DNA of 64,000 nt from NCBI RefSeq assembly GCF_003217515.1, contig NZ_QJSX01000008.1:125929-189928 (forward strand). The letters run 5' to 3'. This document shows, piece after piece, positions 1 through 9,356 of the stretch. The DNA is from Deinococcus yavapaiensis KR-236 (GTDB lineage Bacteria > Deinococcota > Deinococci > Deinococcales > Deinococcaceae). The notes beneath the pieces were generated by a model. The model was not told the origin of the DNA. It saw only the letters and a list, made by a program, of their open reading frames with translations, and did no database searches. The position numbers and the translations under genes are program-made. Position 1 is the first letter of the stretch. Each line of letters starts with the position of its first letter.

Positions 1-148
1 CGGGATTGACATGCTCGCGCAGACACAGACGCGCCACGCCTCGGTAAAGCAGGCCGCTGCTCACGAAGGGAACGCCGAGTTCGCGCGCTACGCGAGCGGC
101 GACGCTGGACTTTCCGGAGGCGGCCACACCGTCGATCGTCACTATCAC
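1..148 (-). CDS. cmk: Cytidylate kinase, N-terminal part (runs off the window)
   Basis: Cytidylate kinase phosphorylates CMP and dCMP with ATP in the cytoplasm during pyrimidine nucleotide supply. Only about 49 residues are inside the window. They begin MIVTIDGVAASGKSS, which holds the P-loop (GVAASGKS), followed by the typical early helix and the VSSGLLYRGVA segment, the family's conserved substrate region (usually xSGxxYR). The start is a GTG at 148; an alternative in-frame GTG lies two codons later. The gene is divergent from the cyclophilin gene. The rest of the protein is outside the window, so completeness cannot be judged. Confidence 0.85.
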   Translation of the reverse strand, partial: MIVTIDGVAASGKSSVAARVARELGVPFVSSGLLYRGVARLCLREHVNP

Positions 149-225
149 GAGCCCGATTGTAGAGCCTGACGGAGGGGCCCGGACACTTCGCCGCTTTTCA
201 TTCGCCGCGCGCTAAACTGCGAAAC

Positions 226-1023
226 GTGAAGAAGATTGCTCTGCTCGCCCTCATGCCTTTGATGTTGCTGAGCTGCCGCAACGACAACGCCAGTTCCGAC
301 AGCAGCAGTGACACGTCCACGAAGACGACCAGCGAGGCGTCGAAGACGGACGAGACCGAACCCAAGACGGCCGCCGAGGCGCTGGAGAACGTCGCCACCA
401 ACGCCAACAAGACCACCGAAGCGGCCGCGGCGAAGCCCGGCGCCGTTCCCTCCGGGTACACGCGCGTCGCCGCCGTCAGCGCAAAGCCCGTGCGTACGTT
501 CAAGTCCGAGCCTTCGTATCAACTCCAAGACGGCAAGGATTACGCCGCCGTCATCGACACGACGCAAGGGCAGATGGTCATCGACCTCTACGAGGACGTT
601 CCCACGACCGTCAACTCCTTCGTGTGGCTCGCGCGAAACCACTTCTACGACGGCATCGCCTTTCACCGCGTGATCGACGGCTTCGTCGTGCAGGGCGGCG
701 ATCCGAACACCCTCAAGACCGACCGCAACGTTTGGGGGCAAGGCGGCCCGGGCTACGAAATTCCTTTGGAAGTCCGCACGAAGTACAACTTCGACGAGAA
801 GGGCGTCATGGGCATGGCGCGCGCGCAAGATCCGAACTCGGGCGGCAGCCAGTTCTACATCACGCTGGCGCCCGCCTCCAATCTCGACGGGCAGTACACG
901 GTGTTCGGCAAGGTCGTGCAAGGCCTCGACGTTCTCGACAAGATCAAGAAGTACGAGGCGCCCGCCGAGGGCACGCCCGACAAGATGCTCGACGTGTACA
1001 TCGTCACGAAGAACAAGAGCTGA
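226..1023 (+). CDS. Cyclophilin-type peptidyl-prolyl isomerase, lipoprotein
   Basis: A 265-residue cis-trans prolyl isomerase predicted to act on folding of exported proteins. The N-terminus is a lipoprotein signal (MKKIALLALMPLMLLSC, lipobox ending at Cys17), then a Ser/Thr/Glu-rich low-complexity linker to about residue 75, then the cyclophilin domain from about residue 100. Cyclophilin signatures are visible: FHRVIDGFVVQGGD with the catalytic Arg, and SGGSQFYITL. The start is GTG, with TAAACT at 213-218 and a 7-base gap, so the transcript may begin at the start codon. It is followed by a hairpin at 1095-1117. The long acidic linker would hold the enzyme away from the membrane (inference). 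Confidence 0.9.
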   Translation: MKKIALLALMPLMLLSCRNDNASSDSSSDTSTKTTSEASKTDETEPKTAAEALENVATNANKTTEAAAAKPGAVPSGYTRVAAVSAKPVRTFKSEPSYQLQDGKDYAAVIDTTQGQMVIDLYEDVPTTVNSFVWLARNHFYDGIAFHRVIDGFVVQGGDPNTLKTDRNVWGQGGPGYEIPLEVRTKYNFDEKGVMGMARAQDPNSGGSQFYITLAPASNLDGQYTVFGKVVQGLDVLDKIKKYEAPAEGTPDKMLDVYIVTKNKS

Positions 1024-1094
1024 AGTCGATCGGCGGCGCGAGAGCTCGCCCTGAGCGAAGCGCCTCCGACGTCGAGGACGCCACGGCCCATTTC

Positions 1095-1117
1095 CGTCTC
1101 CCCTTCGCGGGGAGACG
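1095..1117 (+). terminator. Hairpin downstream of the cyclophilin gene
   Basis: A 9-bp perfect stem (CGTCTCCCC / GGGGAGACG) with a 5-base TTCGC loop lies 70 bases after the cyclophilin stop and before the SRP RNA promoter. There is no clear T-run, so it is a weak or Rho-assisted terminator at best. Confidence 0.45.
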
Positions 1118-1147
1118 TTGCGTTGCGACAAGCGAATTTTTTCGTGC

Positions 1148-1153
1148 TACACT
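1148..1153 (+). promoter_or_regulatory. -10 element of the SRP RNA promoter
   Basis: TACACT at 1148-1153 ends seven bases before the first paired base of the SRP RNA, as expected for a sigma-70 start. No convincing -35 at 17-bp spacing was found; TTGCGA lies about 19 bases upstream. Confidence 0.5.
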
Positions 1154-1160
1154 TCCTTCG

Positions 1161-1260
<100 letters not shown>

Positions 1261-1358
1261 CTTTTTTATTGCCTGAGCCTGCCCCCCCGTTCGGGTAGGA
1301 ACTTCCCGCTTATGTGCGCTTGCACGTTCAAACGCGAATCCCGTGCGATAATGCCCGC

Positions 1359-1968
1359 ATGAGCGTCATTCCATACGTGATCGAGCAGACGGGGCGCGGC
1401 GAGCGGACGTACGACATCTACTCGCGTCTACTCAAGGACCGCATCATCTTCCTCGGCACGCCGATCGACAGCCAAGTCGCGAATACCATCGTGGCGCAGC
1501 TGCTGCTGCTCGAAAGCCAGAATCCCGAGCGCGAGATCCAGTTGTACATCAACTGCCCGGGCGGCGAGGTGTACGCGGGTCTGGCGATCTACGACACGAT
1601 GCAGTACATCAAGGCGCCGATCTCTACGATCTGCGTCGGCATCGCCATGAGCATGGGGAGCGTCATCCTCATGGCGGGCGACAAGGGCAAGCGTTTCGCG
1701 CTTCCCAACAGCCGCATCATGATTCACCAAGGCAGCGCGGGCTTTCGCGGCAACACGCCCGACCTCGAAGTGCAGGCGCGCGAAGTGCTGTACTTGCGCG
1801 ACCGGATGTTCGACCTCTACGAGAAGCACACGACCGCGCCGCGCGAGAAGCTGTCGCGCGACATGGAGCGCGATTACTTCATGAATCCGCAGGAAGCCAA
1901 GGCGTACGGTCTGATCGACTCGGTGGTGGAGCACGTGCGTGACACGGGCATGGAAGTGGGGGTCTCCG

Positions 1969-1976
<8 letters not shown>
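1359..1976 (+). CDS. clpP: ATP-dependent Clp protease, proteolytic subunit
   Basis: Serine peptidase that forms the double-heptamer chamber used by ClpX. The protein is 205 residues, the family length. The catalytic Ser sits in GIAMSMGSVILMAG and the catalytic His in RIMIHQGSAG; the Asp lies further on in the usual place. An upstream in-frame start at 1314 is possible, but MSVIPYVIEQTGRGERTYD is the conserved ClpP N-terminus, so 1359 was chosen. GATAAT at 1347-1352 lies six bases before this ATG, which supports a leaderless transcript and this start. It overlaps clpX by 8 bases, so the two are translated as a unit. Confidence 0.96.
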
Positions 1977-3165
<1,189 letters not shown>

Positions 3166-3193
3166 AGCAACTTAAATTACAGCCATTTGCCTC

Positions 3194-3223
3194 ACCGGTG
3201 CTTACAATTCGTGCATACCGGTG
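3194..3223 (+). promoter_or_regulatory. lon promoter region with paired ACCGGTG repeats
   Basis: ACCGGTG occurs at 3194-3200 and again at 3217-3223, two helical turns apart, on both sides of a candidate -10 hexamer TACAAT (3203-3208). The first copy is part of a perfect 8-bp palindrome (CACCGGTG). No standard -35 was found at 16-18 bases. This layout suggests a regulator site, but no known family motif was recognised. Confidence 0.35.
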
Positions 3224-3262
3224 GGGTTATTCTTTATCATTCCACCCACCTCTAGGAGAGCA

Positions 3263-5692
3263 ATGATCTGGGAACTTCCCGTAATCGCACTGAGAAGCAC
3301 CGTGGTGCTACCTGGCACCACCACCAACATCGACGTGGGGCGTGCGAAGAGCAAGCGGGCCATCGACGAGGCGCAAGCTTCCGATCGCCGCGTGCTCCTG
3401 CTCACCCAACGTGATCAACGCACGGACGACCCCACCCTCGGCGAGATGTTCGATCTCGGCGTGCTCGCCGTCATCAAGCAAGTCGTGCGTCTGCCCGACT
3501 CCACCTTGCAAGTCCTGGTTGAAGCGCAAGAGCGCGCGCGAGTCGCCGGAACCGTTCCGTCCTCGTACCTGCGCGTGCGCGCCGAAACGCTGCCCCGCGA
3601 GGAAGGCGACAAGCGCGAAACGGAGGTGTTCCTCGCGGAAGCGAAGACGGCCTTCGAAGAGTACGTGCGCCAAAACAAGAACTTACGCCTCGACAACTAC
3701 CAAGTCGACGCGATTCGCACCATGACGGACGCCGGTCTCGCCGCCGACACCATGGCGCACCACGCCACGTGGAGCGTCGAGGACAAGCAAAACATCCTCG
3801 AACTCGTCAACATCACGGCCCGCATCGAGAAGGTCGTCACGCTCCTCGGCCGCGAGCTCGAGCGCTTCAACATGGACAAGCGCATCTCCAGCCGCGTCAA
3901 AGAGCAGATGGACCAAAATCAACGCGAGTACTACCTGCGAGAGCAGATGAAGGCCATCTCCAAAGAGCTCGGCGGCGGCGAGGACGGCCCTGCCGAAGTC
4001 GAAGCGCTGCGCGAGAAGATCGAAGCGGCCGGCATGCCCGCCAACGTCAAGGACAAGGCCCTCAAGGAACTGCAACGCTTGGAGCGCACTCCCGGCGGCA
4101 GCCCCGAAGGCACCGTCATTCGCAACTACATCGACTGGTTGCTCGACACGCCTTGGAGCAAGCGCGACGAGGAAGTTCTCGACATCAAGCGCACCCGTGA
4201 CATTCTCGACGAGGACCACTACGGCCTCGAAGACGTCAAAGAGCGCATCCTCGAGTTCCTCGCCGTACGCCAACTCACCCACAAGCCTCAAGCTTCGGTC
4301 GAAGGTGACCAAGCCAAAGCCGAGGACCGACCCGAGGACCGCGAACTGCGCGCCCCGATCTTGTGCCTCGTCGGCCCTCCGGGCGTCGGCAAGACGTCGC
4401 TCGGTAAGAGCGTCGCTCGCTCGCTCAACCGCAAGTTCGTCCGCATGGCCCTCGGCGGTGTGCGTGACGAAGCCGAGATTCGCGGCCACCGCCGCACGTA
4501 CATCGGCTCCATGCCCGGCCGCATCATCCAAGGCATGAAGACGGCGGCCGTCGTCAATCCCATCATGCTGCTCGACGAAATCGACAAGATGTCGAGCGAT
4601 TGGCGCGGCGATCCGTCGAGCGCCATGCTCGAAGTCCTCGACCCCGAGCAGAACCACACCTTCCAAGATCACTACCTGGAAGTGCCGTACGACCTCAGCC
4701 AAGTGATGTTCATCACGACGGCGAACTCTCTGCAAACGATTCCGCGTCCCCTGCTCGACCGCATGGAAGTCATCCAGATTCCCGGCTACACCATGCCCGA
4801 GAAGGTCGCCATCGCCCGGAAGTACCGCGTGCCGCGGCAACTCAAGGCGCACGGCCTCGAAGGCCGCGTGGAGATCACGGACGCCGCCCTCACGCGCGTC
4901 GTCGAGGAGTACACTGCCGAGTCGGGCGTGCGCAACCTCGACCGCCAGATTTCCAAGGTCGCCCGCAAGGCGGCGCGTGAACTGCTCGAGCAACCGTGGG
5001 ACGGCTTGAAGGTCATCGACGCGACGGACGTTCCTCACTACCTCGGCGTGCCCCTGCACCGCCCCGAGCGCATGGAGAAGGAACCGCAAGTCGGCACCGC
5101 GCAAGGTCTCGCGTGGACCTCGGTCGGCGGCACGATGCTCGTCGTGGAAGCCCTCGCGACGCCGGGCAGCGGCAAGATCAACATGACGGGCTCCCTCGGA
5201 GACGTCATGAAGGAGTCGGTGCAAGCCGCCGTGGCGTACTTGCGCGCCAACGCCGAGAAGTACGGCGCGGACCCCGAGTTCTACAAGAAGCTCGACTTGC
5301 ACGTCCACTTCCCCGACGGCGCCACGCCGAAGGACGGTCCCAGCGCGGGCATCACGATCGCCACGGCCGTCACGTCCGCCATCACGGGCCGCGCCGCCCG
5401 CATGGACATCGCCATGACCGGCGAAATCTCGCTGCGCGGCAAGGTCTTGCCGATCGGCGGCGTGAAGGAGAAGCTCCTCGCCGCGCACCAAGGCGGCATC
5501 CGCACCGTCATCGTGCCGCAGGACAACGAGCCGAACTTGCAAGACGTGCCGGAAAGCATTCGCGGCGAATTGACGATTCACCCCGTCGAGAACGTTTCGC
5601 AAGTCCTCGACCTCGTCCTCTTGCCCTTGCCCGAACAGCCGACCACGCCGCCCCCCTTCGCGGGACGCGACGTGACCCAGCCGGGCGCGTAA
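3263..5692 (+). CDS. lon: ATP-dependent protease Lon
   Basis: Cytoplasmic AAA+ serine protease that removes misfolded and regulatory proteins. The protein has 809 residues, the size of LonA enzymes. Order of domains: N-terminal substrate-binding LAN domain, coiled coil, AAA+ module (Walker A GPPGVGKTSLG, Walker B MLLDEIDKM), and the C-terminal protease domain with catalytic Ser in PKDGPSAG and Lys in GGVKEKLLAAH. The start is the ATG at 3263, preceded by AGGAGAG; it gives MIWELPVIALRSTVVLPG, the conserved Lon N-terminus, and removes 14 unlikely residues from the longer frame. A strong terminator follows. Confidence 0.96.
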   Translation: MIWELPVIALRSTVVLPGTTTNIDVGRAKSKRAIDEAQASDRRVLLLTQRDQRTDDPTLGEMFDLGVLAVIKQVVRLPDSTLQVLVEAQERARVAGTVPSSYLRVRAETLPREEGDKRETEVFLAEAKTAFEEYVRQNKNLRLDNYQVDAIRTMTDAGLAADTMAHHATWSVEDKQNILELVNITARIEKVVTLLGRELERFNMDKRISSRVKEQMDQNQREYYLREQMKAISKELGGGEDGPAEVEALREKIEAAGMPANVKDKALKELQRLERTPGGSPEGTVIRNYIDWLLDTPWSKRDEEVLDIKRTRDILDEDHYGLEDVKERILEFLAVRQLTHKPQASVEGDQAKAEDRPEDRELRAPILCLVGPPGVGKTSLGKSVARSLNRKFVRMALGGVRDEAEIRGHRRTYIGSMPGRIIQGMKTAAVVNPIMLLDEIDKMSSDWRGDPSSAMLEVLDPEQNHTFQDHYLEVPYDLSQVMFITTANSLQTIPRPLLDRMEVIQIPGYTMPEKVAIARKYRVPRQLKAHGLEGRVEITDAALTRVVEEYTAESGVRNLDRQISKVARKAARELLEQPWDGLKVIDATDVPHYLGVPLHRPERMEKEPQVGTAQGLAWTSVGGTMLVVEALATPGSGKINMTGSLGDVMKESVQAAVAYLRANAEKYGADPEFYKKLDLHVHFPDGATPKDGPSAGITIATAVTSAITGRAARMDIAMTGEISLRGKVLPIGGVKEKLLAAHQGGIRTVIVPQDNEPNLQDVPESIRGELTIHPVENVSQVLDLVLLPLPEQPTTPPPFAGRDVTQPGA

Positions 5693-5704
5693 ATTCCGCC
5701 TCCG

Positions 5705-5734
5705 GCCCCCTCTCCCCTCCAAGGGAGAGGGGGC
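5705..5734 (+). terminator. Terminator hairpin after lon
   Basis: A perfect 12-bp stem (GCCCCCTCTCCC / GGGAGAGGGGGC) with a 6-base loop lies 12 bases after the lon stop. It sits between convergent genes, lon and the prolyl oligopeptidase, so it may stop transcription from both sides. Confidence 0.75.
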
Positions 5735-5746
5735 GTTCGTATCGGC

Positions 5747-7798
5747 TTACAGCTCGAGTTGAAGCGCGCGCACGAGGAACGCCAAGACGTCGGCCGTTTC
5801 CTCGATGATCAACTTCGTCGGCTTGCCTTGCCCGTGGCCCGCCTTCGTCTCCACGCGAATCAGGATCGGAGCGTCGCAGCCTTGCGCGGCTTGCAAGGCC
5901 GCCGTGAACTTGTACGAGTGGGCCGGGACGACGCGGTCGTCGTGGTCTCCGGTCGTGACGAACGTCGGCGGATAGCAGGTACCCGGCACGACGTTGTGCA
6001 CAGGGCTGTACTTCAACAACGTCTCGAACTGCTCGGGATCGTCGCTGGAGCCGTAGTCGCTCACCCACGCCCAACCGATCGTGAATTTATGGAAGCGCAG
6101 CATGTCCAGCACGCCCACGGCCGGAAGGCAAGCGCCGAACAAGTCGGGGCGCTGCGTCATGCACGCGCCGACGAGCAAGCCGCCGTTGCTGCCTCCTTGA
6201 ATGGCGAGCTTGTCAGGGCGCGTGACGCCCGAGATGACGAGGTGCTCGGCACAGGCGATGAAGTCGTCGAAGACGTTTTGCTTTCCGTGCACGGTGCCCG
6301 CTTCGTGCCACGTCTCGCCATACTCGCCGCCGCCCCGCAAGTTTGCCACGGCGAGCACGCCGCCCATCTCCAGCCACGGTAGGCGCGTCACGGCGAAGCT
6401 GGGCGTGAGCGAGACGCCGAAGCCTCCGTAACCGTACAGCAAGGTCGGACTCGAGCCGTCGAGCGCCAAGCCCTTCTTGTGCACGAGGAACATCGGGACG
6501 CGCGTGCCGTCCTTGCTGACCACGAATTCTTGGCGCGTCTCGTAGCGCGAGGCGTCGAAGGGCATCGCAGGCGTTTCGAGCGCGGTCGCTTCTCCCGCCG
6601 CGAGGTCGAGGCGATACGAAGTCGTCGGGAAGAGAAAGGAGGCGAAGCCGAAGAAAGCCTCGGACTCGTCGGGCTCGGTGTTGACGGTCGTCACGGTGCC
6701 GAGGGCGGGCAATTCGACGTCGGCCACGAAGGCACCCCGGCGGGTAAAGCGGCGCAAGCGGTGCGTCGCGTCCGCCTCGTAAAGCGCCAAGAGCTCGCCT
6801 TGCGCCAAGTCGACGCTCACCAACTTGTGCTCGCTTTCGGCGATCACGTCCTGCCAGCCTCGCTCGGGCCGCGTCACGTCGATCGACACGAGCTTTCCGA
6901 GCGGAGCCTTCGCGTCCGTCTGCACGTAGAACGTACTGCCGTCGCTTCCGACGAACGCGTACATCGCTTCGAACGACGACACGAGCTCCACGAAGTCACC
7001 AGTCGACTCGAGGGGACGAACGGCGAGGAGGCTCTTCGGGCTCGTGCCCTTCCACGTCGTCAAAACGAGGTAGCGACCGTCGTGCGTGACGCTCGCGTGA
7101 AAGCCGCGCTCGGGATCGTCGGGACGCTCGTACACGAGCTCGTCTTGCGCTTGAGGCGTGCCGAGACGGTGCAAGTACAACTGCTGCCCGTAGTTCGCGC
7201 TCGTCAGCGCTTCTCCTTCGCTCGGCGCGGGGTAGCGACCGTAATAAAAGCCGCTCGCGTCAGGCAACCACGCCGCCCCGCTGAACTTGCTGAGCTCGAG
7301 CTTGTCGGGCAGGTCCTCACCCGTCTGGACGTCGCGCACGAACCACGTCTGCCAATCCGATCCTCCTTGGCTGACGGCGTACGCGAGAAATCGTCCGTCT
7401 CGGCTCACCGAGAGGTTGCGCAGCGACGCCGTGCCGTCGTCGCTGAATCCGTTCGGGTCGAGAAGTTCGCGTTCACCGCGCTCGTCGGAAACGAACAGGA
7501 CGTCCTGATTCTGCAAGCCGGTGTTCTTGAAGCGGAAGAGCTTGCCGCCGCGTCGCCACGGCACGCCGTTCCTCGGGTAGTTCCACAACGCCGTGAGGCG
7601 TTCGCGCAAGCGGTCCCGCTCGGGAATGCCAGCGAGGTACGCGAAGGTGAGGCGATTTTGCGCTTCCACCCACGCTTTCGTCTCGGCGCTGTTGGGATTT
7701 TCGAGCGGGCGGTAAGGATCGGGGATGGTGGTGCCGTGGTAGTCGTCGACCTGGTCGCCACGCGGCGCGGAGGGATAGGGAAGGCGGGTGATCGTCAC
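5747..7798 (-). CDS. Prolyl oligopeptidase (family S9A)
   Basis: Cuts short peptides after proline; no signal peptide is present, so it is cytoplasmic. The 683-residue protein has the two S9A parts: a seven-bladed propeller covering roughly residues 80-400 and an alpha/beta-hydrolase domain after it. The triad is visible as Ser537 in GGSNGG, Asp620/621 in GDHDDRVVP, and His655 in KAGHGQGKP. The start is GTG at 7798, with TATGCT ending six bases upstream, which fits a leaderless transcript. Its upstream side carries the large inverted repeat at 7817-7878, so it is separated from the preceding gene. Confidence 0.93.
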   Translation of the reverse strand: MTITRLPYPSAPRGDQVDDYHGTTIPDPYRPLENPNSAETKAWVEAQNRLTFAYLAGIPERDRLRERLTALWNYPRNGVPWRRGGKLFRFKNTGLQNQDVLFVSDERGERELLDPNGFSDDGTASLRNLSVSRDGRFLAYAVSQGGSDWQTWFVRDVQTGEDLPDKLELSKFSGAAWLPDASGFYYGRYPAPSEGEALTSANYGQQLYLHRLGTPQAQDELVYERPDDPERGFHASVTHDGRYLVLTTWKGTSPKSLLAVRPLESTGDFVELVSSFEAMYAFVGSDGSTFYVQTDAKAPLGKLVSIDVTRPERGWQDVIAESEHKLVSVDLAQGELLALYEADATHRLRRFTRRGAFVADVELPALGTVTTVNTEPDESEAFFGFASFLFPTTSYRLDLAAGEATALETPAMPFDASRYETRQEFVVSKDGTRVPMFLVHKKGLALDGSSPTLLYGYGGFGVSLTPSFAVTRLPWLEMGGVLAVANLRGGGEYGETWHEAGTVHGKQNVFDDFIACAEHLVISGVTRPDKLAIQGGSNGGLLVGACMTQRPDLFGACLPAVGVLDMLRFHKFTIGWAWVSDYGSSDDPEQFETLLKYSPVHNVVPGTCYPPTFVTTGDHDDRVVPAHSYKFTAALQAAQGCDAPILIRVETKAGHGQGKPTKLIIEETADVLAFLVRALQLEL

Positions 7799-7816
7799 CC
7801 GCCCAGCATACAGGCG

Positions 7817-7878
7817 GACGCCAAACGAGCCGTGCGTGAACGACTGAGGGGTCGTTCACGCACGGCTCGTTTGGCGTC
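7817..7878. terminator. Perfect 28-bp inverted repeat, probable terminator
   Basis: The arms 7817-7844 and 7851-7878 are exact reverse complements around a 6-base spacer (TGAGGG). The repeat overlaps the stop codon of the small TPR-like gene and ends about 18 bases before the start of the next gene on the same strand. Neither side has a strong T-run. It most likely terminates the upstream minus-strand transcript, though its perfect length is unusual. Confidence 0.6.
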
Positions 7879-8116
7879 AGACTTCTGCGAAAGCCTTGAA
7901 GTTCGCGGCTTTGTCGTGCAGACCCATGCGCTCGTACGTCTCGCCGAGCTTCAAGGCGAAAAATTGAATGGCCTGCGCGTCTTCGCGGCGCTCGGCAGCT
8001 TCGAGACACTGGCGGTAATGCAGGACGGCGAGGTGCAAGGCGCCTTCGGTAGAGGCGCGCTCGGCGCGGCAGTGACACAAACGCAGTGCAACGATGTCGA
8101 GCGGGGGGCGTTCCAT
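7877..8116 (-). CDS. Small TPR-like helical protein
   Basis: A 79-residue protein without a recognised family name. It is largely alpha-helical, and the segment ALHLAVLHYRQCLEAAERREDAQAIQFFALKLGETYERMG has the residue pattern of about two tetratricopeptide helical pairs, which usually bind another protein. No signal peptide or membrane segment is present. The ATG at 8116 was chosen because the longer frame adds a poorly coding stretch; TACACT lies about ten bases upstream. The stop codon overlaps the 28-bp inverted repeat. A role as an adaptor is only inferred from the fold. Confidence 0.65.
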   Translation of the reverse strand: MERPPLDIVALRLCHCRAERASTEGALHLAVLHYRQCLEAAERREDAQAIQFFALKLGETYERMGLHDKAANFKAFAEV

Positions 8117-8264
8117 GAGCAACCCAAGTGTAGGCGTGCGTGCTGCTTCATGACTGCGAGTTAACGCAGTTTTACTTTTCAAACCGTATTCATTAACCTT
8201 GCGCGCCTTCGTGTAAGACTTCGTGACCAGCGAAATGGCTCGACGTTCAACAGTTTTTTAGGTC

Positions 8265-9356
8265 TCAACGCCGATGAGCGGCGATCAACAAGCCGCCGCC
8301 CGCCGCGAGGTACAGCAAGTTGGGCGCCCACGCGGCGAGAGCCGGGTCGAGCGCGCCTTGCTCGCCCATCACGCGAAAGACGCTGGACGTCGCGTAGTAC
8401 GCGAAGGTCAACAGCACCACCCACACGAAGCCGACGCTCGTGCCACTACGAAACGAGAAGAGCGCCAGGGCCACCCCGAAGAACGCGAAGGCCAGAGCGG
8501 CGAGCGGCTGCGCGAACTTGCGTTGCAGCGCCGTCGCCTCCAAGTAGGCCACTCCGCCGTTCTTCTTGACTTCCGTGATGCGCGTTCGTAACTCGGCGAG
8601 CGACAAGTTCACCGGGGCGAGCGAGGAATTGCCGACTTGCAAGTTCGCTTGAAGGTCCTGCACGGGCAAATCGACGGACGAGAACGTCATGATCATGATG
8701 GGTTGCGCGCCTTGGTACGTGACACGCTGACCGTCCTCGAGGCGCAGGGTTCCCGTCTTGAGATCGACGCGTCCGCGTGCCGCCGTGAACACTTCCTTCG
8801 GCGGCCCGCCTTCCTCGGTCTGCACGATCCGCACGCCTTCGAACCGCCCGTCGTCCAGCACGCGGTCGAAGCTGTAAGCGCGGCCGAGGGCGTCGCGCAA
8901 GACGGTCTTCGCTTGATCCAAACCCAGCACGCGCGGATTGTCGAGCAGGATCTCGCGGCCCGTCTGCTGAGCTTGGACGGCGGCGCGCGGCACGAGCGTC
9001 TCGCCGTTGAGGAAGCTCAGGACCGCGACGAGCAGCGCCAAACCCAACAACGGCCACAACAGCCGCGTGGCGGAAAAGCCGCCGGCGGACAAGCCCTTGA
9101 GCTCCGAATCGGACGCGAGCCGTGACAAGCCCAGCAGCACGGCGAACAGCAATCCGAGCGGCAAGCCCGTCGAGAGCCCGAGCGGCACGGCATACGCGGC
9201 GAGTTGCGCGACGAGCAGCGGCGCCGCTCCCTTCGCAATGAGCGGTGCGAGAACGTCGTACAACGCGCCCAGCAAAAAGAACAAAATCACGGCGACCGTA
9301 CCCCCCGCGAGCAGCGGCAGGATCTCGGCGAGGACGTAGCGTGTGACGCGCGTCAT
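8265..9356 (-). CDS. LptF/LptG-family permease (YjgP/YjgQ), second of pair
   Basis: Integral inner-membrane protein of 363 residues in the family that, with LptB, extracts lipopolysaccharide toward the outer membrane in proteobacteria. Three membrane helices are seen at the N-terminus (about residues 10-120), a periplasmic beta-jellyroll-like domain in the middle (about 140-260), and three helices at the C-terminus. The start at 9356 gives MTRVTRYVLAEILPLLAGG, the family N-terminus; its ATG overlaps the stop of the upstream permease (ATGA). Deinococci are reported to lack classical LPS, so the cargo here is open. LptF cannot be told from LptG by eye. Confidence 0.85.
   Translation of the reverse strand: MTRVTRYVLAEILPLLAGGTVAVILFFLLGALYDVLAPLIAKGAAPLLVAQLAAYAVPLGLSTGLPLGLLFAVLLGLSRLASDSELKGLSAGGFSATRLLWPLLGLALLVAVLSFLNGETLVPRAAVQAQQTGREILLDNPRVLGLDQAKTVLRDALGRAYSFDRVLDDGRFEGVRIVQTEEGGPPKEVFTAARGRVDLKTGTLRLEDGQRVTYQGAQPIMIMTFSSVDLPVQDLQANLQVGNSSLAPVNLSLAELRTRITEVKKNGGVAYLEATALQRKFAQPLAALAFAFFGVALALFSFRSGTSVGFVWVVLLTFAYYATSSVFRVMGEQGALDPALAAWAPNLLYLAAGGGLLIAAHRR

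Noticed and set aside
3683..5722. A 679-residue minus-strand frame opposite lon
   Set aside because: It is a shadow of the GC-rich lon codons and has no family similarity; lon is complete on the plus strand.
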